From contig JAISQU010000108.1 of assembly GCA_031274005.1 (NCBI GenBank), forward strand, positions 1-12,301: DNA of 12,301 bases, written 5' to 3'. A program made the translations under genes and the position numbers. This document shows, piece after piece, positions 6,987 through 12,301 of this stretch (position 1 is its first letter; the number at the start of each line of letters is the position of its first letter). Origin of the DNA: Spirochaetales bacterium (GTDB lineage: Bacteria > Spirochaetota > Spirochaetia > DTKZ01). A model generated the notes under the pieces. That model was not told where the DNA came from and searched no databases. It was given only the letters and a program-made list of their open reading frames with translations.

Positions 6987-7427
6987 TCAGCCGGAGACCT
7001 CCCGAACCTTCACAATGAGTTCGGCAGCCCCCAGCAGGGAGTCCAGAAAAGGAGCGTCTTCTTCTATTCTGTACCTGCGGCCGGGGGCAAAATTAATTTG
7101 AACATCCGCCGTGACGGAGTACACGACTGTAATAATGCGGGGGCCGTTTTCAGTCGAAAGTTCCTTTGTTGCGGTTACGAACAGCGTATGGACGCCGGAA
7201 GGAAGGGCGACTTCCGCGTACCTGCCAAAGAAAAGCCGGTCGTCCTCAGGCGCGAGGCCCCAGTCCACTTCCTGCCCGTCAAAGGCCGTGACCCTCAGGC
7301 CTCCGTCAATTTCCAGAAAAGATTGTTCCCCGGACTCCCCCCCGGGCTGATACACGCCAAGATGAGTGACGCAGGCGGCGCAGAGTAATACCGTAAAAAA
7401 GCATGCCGCGGCCAGTTTCCGCCTCAT
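6987..7427 (-). CDS. Small putative lipoprotein of unknown function
   Basis: The 146-residue product starts MRRK, then a hydrophobic stretch ending LLCAAC, with Cys19 as the likely lipidated residue. Cys at the -3 position is outside the strict lipobox but would be tolerated by the looser spirochaetal pattern. The mature part looks mostly beta-stranded: LEIDGGLRVTAFDGQEV, then RYAEVALPSGVHTLFVTAT, then VTADVQINFAPGRRYRIEED. The 'P-SG-HTL' and 'F-PGRRYRI' elements recall envelope proteins with PEGA-like or transthyretin-like sandwiches, but I do not recognise a named family. A strong ribosome binding site (GGGAGG, 7432-7437, minus strand) lies 4 bases before the ATG, and a near-perfect promoter lies at 7481-7510. 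Confidence 0.75.
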   Translation of the reverse strand: MRRKLAAACFFTVLLCAACVTHLGVYQPGGESGEQSFLEIDGGLRVTAFDGQEVDWGLAPEDDRLFFGRYAEVALPSGVHTLFVTATKELSTENGPRIITVVYSVTADVQINFAPGRRYRIEEDAPFLDSLLGAAELIVKVREVSG

Positions 7428-7455
7428 AAAACCTCCCGGCGCTTTAAAAAAAATG

Positions 7456-7485
7456 TTGAAAAAACCAGCTTTCCCATGTTATTAT
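7456..7485 (+). promoter_or_regulatory. Extended -10 promoter of the isomerase-like gene
   Basis: TTGAAA (7456-7461) is followed by an 18-bp spacer and TATTAT (7480-7485). The -10 box is preceded by TGT (7477-7479), giving an extended -10 motif. The predicted start is near 7492, about 47 bases before the ATG at 7539. The -10 box overlaps that of the opposite-strand promoter almost completely. Confidence 0.65.
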
Positions 7486-7510
7486 AGAAGCGTTGGTCTT
7501 TAGGTGTCAA
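7481..7510 (-). promoter_or_regulatory. Consensus sigma70 promoter of the lipoprotein gene
   Basis: Read on the minus strand, TTGACA (7510 down to 7505) is followed by an 18-bp spacer and TATAAT (7486 down to 7481). Both hexamers are perfect consensus. The predicted start is near 7474, giving a leader of about 47 bases. Confidence 0.8.
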
Positions 7511-7527
7511 GTATTCATAATTGGAGC

Positions 7528-7533
7528 GGGAGG
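7528..7533 (+). promoter_or_regulatory. Ribosome binding site that fixes the isomerase-like start
   Basis: GGGAGG lies 5 bases before the ATG at 7539. An in-frame TTG at 7521 would place this site inside the coding region and has no ribosome binding site of its own, so the ATG is preferred. Confidence 0.75.
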
Positions 7534-7538
7534 CAGTT

Positions 7539-8507
7539 ATGGAAGCCGGAACAGTAAAAATCCTTATAGAGAAAGATGATTCAGCCATGGGCCGGACATC
7601 CGCGGCGCTTATGGCGGCTGCCCTGAAAAACGCGGCGGGAGAGGGAAAAAAGACTGTTTTATGGCTTATGGCCGCGCCGAGCGCTTTTTCTTTTTACAGG
7701 TCTTTTACAGAACTCTGTAAAACCGACGGACAGCTTGCCGATATTATCCGCGCGACCCGGTTTTTCCAGTTTGACGATTACCCCATTGGCCGCAGCGACC
7801 CCAAATTCGCCATAAGTTTCCGGTATTTACTGGAAAAAAACTTCTTTGACCCCCTGCAGCAAATCTGCGGGCCCCTGCCCATCCATCCCCTGGAACTGAA
7901 GGGAGACGGCCGGGATGACGCTGTCGCGGAGGCCTATGCGGACAGCCTGTGCGGCCTTCTGGATGACCCCGAATACTATGTCGCGGAACTTAAAGGTATA
8001 GGCATGGACGGTCACTGGGGGTTTCACGACTCGGGCGCTCCCCTGAACTCTAAACCCGGCATTATCCGCGCGCCCATGACAAGCCTGAACATCCATCAGC
8101 AGAGAGTCGACTGGCCCCAGTACTTCAAAACTGACGAGGATGTACCCAAGTTTGCCTATAGTTTTACAGTCGCCGCTTTTATGAAAGCCGACTACATTAT
8201 TGACAACGTGCCTCAGCCTTCAAAAAAATACTCCGTCCTGGCGACTTACGGGAACGACACCATTTTAGGCGACGTACCCTCTTCCGCGCTCAAAAAGCAT
8301 CCCAACGCCGTCGCGGTTCTGACGCGGCAATCGGCCGATGTTCTTGAAGAATACCGTCAGGCCTGCGTCCAGACCAAATCTCCAAAAATTTCGCGCGACA
8401 TATACCGGCGTCTTCTTTCCCTGTGGGAAAACTCTACGAATCCCGCTGCCCAGAAAGAAAACTCCGCAAAAATGGAAGCTGTTCTGAAAAAGCTGGGGTT
8501 TCTTTAA
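7539..8507 (+). CDS. Glucosamine-6-phosphate isomerase/6-phosphogluconolactonase-fold protein, divergent NagB-like
   Basis: The 322-residue protein aligns by eye with the NagB/6PGL sugar-phosphate isomerase fold. FQFDDYP (76-82) corresponds to the MDEY active-site segment of NagB, followed by the typical SFRYLLEKNFFDP. GIGMDGHWGFHDSG (from about 154, with D157-G158-H159) corresponds to GIGxDGHIAFNEPG. The C-terminal part has the usual P-SAL--HPNAVAVLT ending of the domain. Three things are odd. The MDEY acid pair reads DD. The Glu of the NagB NEPG segment is Asp. The Gly/Ser/Thr-rich phosphate loop (GxPTGxTP in NagB) is replaced by LMAAPSAFSFY near residues 43-53. True glucosamine-6-phosphate deamination is therefore doubtful; another sugar phosphate or amino-sugar derivative is possible. 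Its TAA stop overlaps the opposite-strand stop of the fusion gene within TTTAA at 8503-8507. Confidence 0.75.
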   Translation: MEAGTVKILIEKDDSAMGRTSAALMAAALKNAAGEGKKTVLWLMAAPSAFSFYRSFTELCKTDGQLADIIRATRFFQFDDYPIGRSDPKFAISFRYLLEKNFFDPLQQICGPLPIHPLELKGDGRDDAVAEAYADSLCGLLDDPEYYVAELKGIGMDGHWGFHDSGAPLNSKPGIIRAPMTSLNIHQQRVDWPQYFKTDEDVPKFAYSFTVAAFMKADYIIDNVPQPSKKYSVLATYGNDTILGDVPSSALKKHPNAVAVLTRQSADVLEEYRQACVQTKSPKISRDIYRRLLSLWENSTNPAAQKENSAKMEAVLKKLGFL

Positions 8508-11500
8508 GGCTTGCCCGTAACTTCCAGAATTGCCCCGCCGAAGGTAAAGCCGCCGCCGAAGGCGGCCAGCCCCAGCTTGCGGGTTTTTTCCGCACCCTGC
8601 GGCCACCTGTAATCCCCGGACAAAATGGTTTGCAGGCACAGGGGAATCGTGCTCGAGGAGGAGTTCCCCAGATTCCTTATGTTACTGAAAACTTTTTCTT
8701 CCGGCAGGCGGAGTTTCTGCCGCACTGCGTTGATGATACGCTGATTCGCCTGGTGGGGCACGATAAGGTCGAGTTTGTCCGGCGGCGTCCTGTCCGCTTC
8801 GCAGGCCGCGCCAAGCATCATCATCATCCCCCTGACGGCTTCAAGAAAAACTTTTTGCCCGTTCATAAAAATCCTTTCGCAGCCGCAGGTGGGAACCCGC
8901 AGAATGTCGCCCGCTTCGCCCTGCGCGGACAAAACGGGCCGCGACAGCCGGGTAAAACTTCCCCCGGAGAAGGGTATGCCTGAGGCGCCCTCAGGATCAG
9001 CGGCCGCGAGAATGGTCGCAGTCGCGGCGTCGCCGAAAATAGGCGCGGTAGAAGGGTCCGCCGTATCTGTTTTTGTCGAGAGGGTCTCGGCTGTAACAAG
9101 AAGAACTTTCGCCTGCGGCCGCGACTGAAGGTAATCCCAAACAATCTGCAAGCCGTAGAGATAGCCGCAGCAGGCGGCGCTTATATCGTAAGCCTGGGCG
9201 AGCCAGTCCGGCGATGTTTCCGCGTCCGCCCGCTCCGCTTCCCGGTTTTCTCCCCCGGCAAGCTCATACTGAATCATTGCCGCCAAAGCCGGACTCGAAT
9301 ACAGCGGCGTTCCCGTGGAACAGATGATAAGCTCAATATCCTGAGCTTTCAGGCCCGTTTTCGCGAGTACCTTCCGGCTTGCGTCCGCGGCAAGGGTAAG
9401 AACCGTTTCGCCATGACCCAGCCAGTTCCGGGATTCTATACCGGTACGTTTTACAATATCCTCAGGCAGCCATGTGGGGCAGAGTTCCGAGATTTCCTCG
9501 TTGCTTACCAGGCGCGAACCCAGGGCCCCCGCAATGCCGAGCATACCTACCGTGTACGGGCGGGAAGCGTGGCCCGCGGGCGCGGCAGCCAGGCTCTCCG
9601 TGGTTTTTTTCAGGCCGGTGATTTCAGGAATCCCCGGATTTTCGTGACTGACTTTGGGAGGGCCCGCGGCTGCGGCCTGCTCCAGTGTCTGTATATACAT
9701 GAGGGGCGTCCCCACCTTGACGGCGAAACCTTCTTCCACAAGAAGGCGGGCGACTCTTCCCGTTACCGGAGATGTCAGTTCCAGCGCGGCCTTGTCCGCT
9801 TCTAGTTCCGCCAAAAGCATTCCTTCGCGTACATTCTCGCCGGCCTTTACTTTCCAGGCTATAACCGTAACCGATTCATCCGCAGGACTCGAACCCGCGG
9901 CCTTGACAACAAAAACGCCTTCTTCTTTCGGGGCAGCTTCCCTCCAGGTGATTTCTCCGCCCAGAAGGGATACGGCCGCCTCCAGCACGCTTTTATATGA
10001 AGGCAGAATATCGAGCTGATTTTCAAAGTTAAAAGGAACCCAGGTATCGGGACGGGTTACGCGGCGGATGGCCACATGCCGGGGGGAGTTTTCCGCAACC
10101 GAGGCGGCGATTTCCGCGCCCATGCCGCAGGTTTTTGAGTCCTCATGCGCGATGAGAAGCCGCCCCGTACGCGCGGCGCTGGCGCATACAGCCTCTTCAT
10201 CCCAGGGCTGAATACTGCGCAGGTCGATAACATCCGAGGTAATTCCTTCTTCCCGCAGCGTATCGGCGGCCCGCAGGCAGGGCGTGAGGGTATTGCCGTA
10301 ACTGACAAAGCTGATGTCGCTGCCCCTTCGCGCGAACCGCGCCTTTCCCGGCGGAACAAAAAGATCCTTTGCCGCGGAAACGGCAAGGGCGCTTCTGTCA
10401 TTGAGAAGGGCCTTCGGGTACAGAAAGATTGTCGGCCTGCCTGATTCAAAAGCGGCGTTGAGAAGCCCCGCCGCGTCGGCGGCGGTAGAGGGCATAAAAA
10501 CATCCACGCCCGGAATATGGGCCGCGAAGGCTTCCATGCTGGAAGCGTGAAAAGGCCCCAGGCCGGGCCTGTAAGCGCCGCAGGTAGCCATAACGATAAG
10601 GGGCGCGTCCCAGGAACCGCCGGTACGCCAGAAGATATTGGCCATTTCGGAAAAAATCTGGTTAAAGGCCACGGGCATAAAATCGGCAAACTGCAAAAAG
10701 GCCACGGGTCTGTCTCCCGCGAGGGCGCGGCCCGTCGTATAACCGAGTATCGTTGATTCGGCGAGGGGGGAGTTGACAACGCGGCCGGGAAAATCCGTGG
10801 ACAGGCCGCGGGTCAGGCCAAAGACATCGCCCTTGGGGTCTTCAATATCTTCTCCAAAAAGAAAGACCCTGGGGTCTGTTTCAAGGCGGAAGCGCAGGGT
10901 TTCTTTCAGGGCTTCCAGCATTGTCATGCCGCCGCAGTCCGCCTGCGCGCCGCGGTTTTCACGCTCGGCTTTTTGAAAGCCCGCGGGATAGGATTTTACC
11001 GCGTCCGGGCAGGGCCGCGGGTCAGGCGCGCATTGACTTTCACGGGCGAGTTCGGATAATTCCGCGCGGATTTGAGCCTCAAGGGCCTCAAGAGCCTGGG
11101 GGGATTCTCCGTTTCTGATCAGAATGTTCCGCAGAATGACCAGGGGATCGGCGTCGCGGCGAATGGTTTCGATTTCCCCGGCCTCACGGTACAGCCTTTG
11201 GTCATCGGCGTTGGAGTGATTCGACAGGCGCTGCATACGGGCCACAACAATACGCGGCAGACGATCCGTGCGGATTCCCCGTACAACGCCGCCGAAAACA
11301 TGATACATTTCTTCCGCGTTTGAGCCGTCGGCATGAATGATGGGAATGCCGAAAATGCTTTCCGGGTTTACGATTCCGTCTTTTCCCTTTACCGAAAAGA
11401 AAGTTTTTCCTTCTGTGGGGGTGGAAATGGCAAGACCATTGTCCTGTATGAAAAAAAGAACCGGGAGGTTTTCACGGGCGGCGTGGGCAAAAGCCTCAAG

Positions 11501-12046
11501 GACTTCGCCTTCCTGGCTTGAACCCTCCCCCAGGCTGCACAAAACAAGGGGGTTTCGCGGCCGGTCTTTGATGACCGCGGCGACTCCCGCCGCCTGGAGC
11601 GCTCCGTTTCCTACGGGCGTCGGCAGGCTCAGGATATTCAGGCGGGCGCAGGATACAAGGCCGTGCATCTGTCTGCCGCGGCTGAAGGATCCGTCTTTGC
11701 TGAAAAGGGAAAGAAAAAACTCTCCGGCTCTCATGCCCCGCGCCAGCATCAGGGCCCGGTCACGGTAGTGGCAGTGCAGCCAGTCTTCGGATATCAAATG
11801 GGGGGCGAGCGCCGCTCCCGCTTCGTGTCCCGCGCTGCTGAGAAAAAAGGACGCCTCACCGCGGCTTGTGTAATTTTTTTCAAGAGCTTCGCTTTCGCGG
11901 CTCATGAACATGGCGCGGTAAATTGCCGGTAAAACGGCGGCGCTTCCCGCGCAAGCCCCGCGGGCTGAAAGGCTGTCCGCCTCAAGTACAGACAAAGCGC
12001 CGGACGCCGTTCCTGCGCCGGTTTGCCATGTGTCCTGGCTGTTCAT
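8504..12046 (-). CDS. Fused 2-oxo-acid dehydrogenase E1 alpha-E1 beta-lipoyl domain-ketoacyl-ACP synthase III
   Basis: One frame of 1180 residues with four domains. E1 alpha (about 40-340): GRQMHG (124-129) and the thiamine-diphosphate loop GEGSSQEGE (173-181) through QDNG (201-204). E1 beta (about 374-695): NSPLAESTILG with Glu430, LQFADFMPVAFNQI, and DVIDLRSIQPWD (605-616). Lipoyl domain (about 711-787): LEADKAALEL with lipoylation site Lys752. KAS III (about 829-1180): active-site Cys959 in SAACCG, His1098 in VPHQAN and Asn1128 in LGNSSSS, then the FGGGFTFGGA ending. An Ala/Pro-rich linker (788-828) joins the lipoyl and KAS domains. E1 decarboxylates a 2-oxo acid and acylates the lipoyl group; KAS III condenses an acyl primer with malonyl-ACP. 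No E2 acyltransferase core (HxxxDG) is seen, so direct lipoyl-to-KAS transfer is the natural inference. The substrate may be branched-chain 2-oxo acids or pyruvate. All catalytic motifs are intact and there is no frameshift. Confidence 0.9.
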   Translation of the reverse strand: MNSQDTWQTGAGTASGALSVLEADSLSARGACAGSAAVLPAIYRAMFMSRESEALEKNYTSRGEASFFLSSAGHEAGAALAPHLISEDWLHCHYRDRALMLARGMRAGEFFLSLFSKDGSFSRGRQMHGLVSCARLNILSLPTPVGNGALQAAGVAAVIKDRPRNPLVLCSLGEGSSQEGEVLEAFAHAARENLPVLFFIQDNGLAISTPTEGKTFFSVKGKDGIVNPESIFGIPIIHADGSNAEEMYHVFGGVVRGIRTDRLPRIVVARMQRLSNHSNADDQRLYREAGEIETIRRDADPLVILRNILIRNGESPQALEALEAQIRAELSELARESQCAPDPRPCPDAVKSYPAGFQKAERENRGAQADCGGMTMLEALKETLRFRLETDPRVFLFGEDIEDPKGDVFGLTRGLSTDFPGRVVNSPLAESTILGYTTGRALAGDRPVAFLQFADFMPVAFNQIFSEMANIFWRTGGSWDAPLIVMATCGAYRPGLGPFHASSMEAFAAHIPGVDVFMPSTAADAAGLLNAAFESGRPTIFLYPKALLNDRSALAVSAAKDLFVPPGKARFARRGSDISFVSYGNTLTPCLRAADTLREEGITSDVIDLRSIQPWDEEAVCASAARTGRLLIAHEDSKTCGMGAEIAASVAENSPRHVAIRRVTRPDTWVPFNFENQLDILPSYKSVLEAAVSLLGGEITWREAAPKEEGVFVVKAAGSSPADESVTVIAWKVKAGENVREGMLLAELEADKAALELTSPVTGRVARLLVEEGFAVKVGTPLMYIQTLEQAAAAGPPKVSHENPGIPEITGLKKTTESLAAAPAGHASRPYTVGMLGIAGALGSRLVSNEEISELCPTWLPEDIVKRTGIESRNWLGHGETVLTLAADASRKVLAKTGLKAQDIELIICSTGTPLYSSPALAAMIQYELAGGENREAERADAETSPDWLAQAYDISAACCGYLYGLQIVWDYLQSRPQAKVLLVTAETLSTKTDTADPSTAPIFGDAATATILAAADPEGASGIPFSGGSFTRLSRPVLSAQGEAGDILRVPTCGCERIFMNGQKVFLEAVRGMMMMLGAACEADRTPPDKLDLIVPHQANQRIINAVRQKLRLPEEKVFSNIRNLGNSSSSTIPLCLQTILSGDYRWPQGAEKTRKLGLAAFGGGFTFGGAILEVTGKP

Positions 12047-12052
12047 TGTGAT

Positions 12053-12057
12053 CCTCC
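12053..12057 (-). promoter_or_regulatory. Ribosome binding site that fixes the fusion gene start
   Basis: Minus-strand GGAGG lies 6 bases before the ATG at 12046-12044. The frame is open to an earlier ATG at 12103, but that one lacks a ribosome binding site and would put this GGAGG inside the coding region. Confidence 0.8.
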
Positions 12058-12301
12058 AAGAAAGATGAGAACTCTGTTCTGTATCAGACGCGGAAAAAAG
12101 CAATTAAGTTGCACACCGGCGGGCGGAAATTATTCGCAGGCGCCCGTTTAATACCCCGGAGCTTGCTCTAAACTTGACCCACAAATAAGCATGCGGAATA
12201 TAAACCGCGAAGTCGAAAAAGGGAAGAAAAAGAAGGAAAAACCGTGGTATTTCCTGTTTTTATCTCAAATCTTACAAATTACCTGGATATAACAAGGTAA
12301 A
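12058..12301. other. Intergenic end of window, no gene recognised
   Basis: This stretch is more A+T-rich than the genes. It holds a small inverted repeat, CGGGCG (12120-12125) with CGCCCG (12141-12146), and a purine-rich run at about 12215-12240. I found no convincing sigma70 promoter for the minus-strand fusion gene. No protein of recognisable family is encoded here. Confidence 0.5.
12174..12204 (+). promoter_or_regulatory. Weak promoter candidate pointing out of the window
   Basis: TTGACC (12174-12179) is followed by an A+T-rich -10 region: ATATAA at 12198-12203 with an 18-bp spacer, or TATAAA one base later with 19 bp. It would serve a plus-strand gene beginning beyond 12301. The downstream gene is not visible, so this rests only on the hexamers. 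Confidence 0.3.

Noticed and set aside
12047..12103. Upstream extension of the fusion protein to an ATG at 12103
   Set aside because: No ribosome binding site precedes it, and the extension would include the GGAGG that fits the ATG at 12046.
12103..12118. Possible sigma54-type site upstream of the fusion gene on the minus strand (GTGCAA, 5 bases, TTGCT)
   Set aside because: The -12 half matches, but the -24 half lacks the required GG pair, and no enhancer-binding regulator is in view.
12244..12300. 18-codon GTG-initiated frame on the plus strand with an upstream AAGGA
   Set aside because: It is too short, has no recognisable composition for a leader peptide, and the downstream gene is outside the window. 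A chance frame is more likely.

Overview
The window is densely coded, fairly G+C-rich bacterial DNA carrying eight intact genes, one small degenerate mobile element and several well-formed promoters. The gene content (TRAP transporter, corrinoid protein with a ferredoxin-type corrinoid activator) suggests an anaerobe. The 'FAGGGAES' style of signal peptide on the binding protein and a lipoprotein with a loose lipobox would fit a spirochaete, perhaps Treponema-like. That assignment is inference; no rRNA or other phylogenetic marker is present.

Region 1 (about 130-6979, + strand). A near-consensus sigma70 promoter (136-164) drives a TRAP transporter in the order binding protein (dctP), small membrane subunit (dctQ), large membrane subunit (dctM). 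A RACo-like reductive activator of corrinoid proteins follows (N-terminal [2Fe-2S] domain plus ASKHA/DUF4445 domain), then a 210-residue corrinoid protein with the DxHxxG cobalamin motif, then a D12-class DNA adenine methyltransferase. The transporter probably imports a methylated organic acid or zwitterion whose methyl group is passed to the corrinoid protein, but no substrate:corrinoid or corrinoid:acceptor methyltransferase lies in the window. Between activator and corrinoid gene sits a 206-bp MITE-like element. It has perfect 17-bp terminal inverted repeats, further imperfect inverted repeats and a perfect 9-bp target duplication, and it carries an internal fragment of what looks like a GxxExxY-family gene.

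Region 2 (6987-8507). A short lipoprotein gene of unknown function (- strand) and a glucosamine-6-phosphate-isomerase-like gene (+ strand) diverge from one compact bidirectional promoter whose two -10 boxes overlap on opposite strands. The isomerase-like protein lacks the usual phosphate-binding loop.

Region 3 (8504-12046, - strand). One uninterrupted 1180-residue gene fuses, in order, a 2-oxo-acid dehydrogenase E1 alpha domain, an E1 beta domain, a lipoyl domain, and a FabH-like ketoacyl-ACP synthase III with an intact Cys-His-Asn triad. No E2 acyltransferase domain is visible. The arrangement suggests that an acyl group made by 2-oxo-acid decarboxylation is passed on the lipoyl arm directly to the condensing enzyme to start fatty acid or polyketide synthesis. 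This is the most striking item in the window. The last 255 bases hold its ribosome binding site, no convincing promoter for it, and a weak promoter candidate pointing out of the window.
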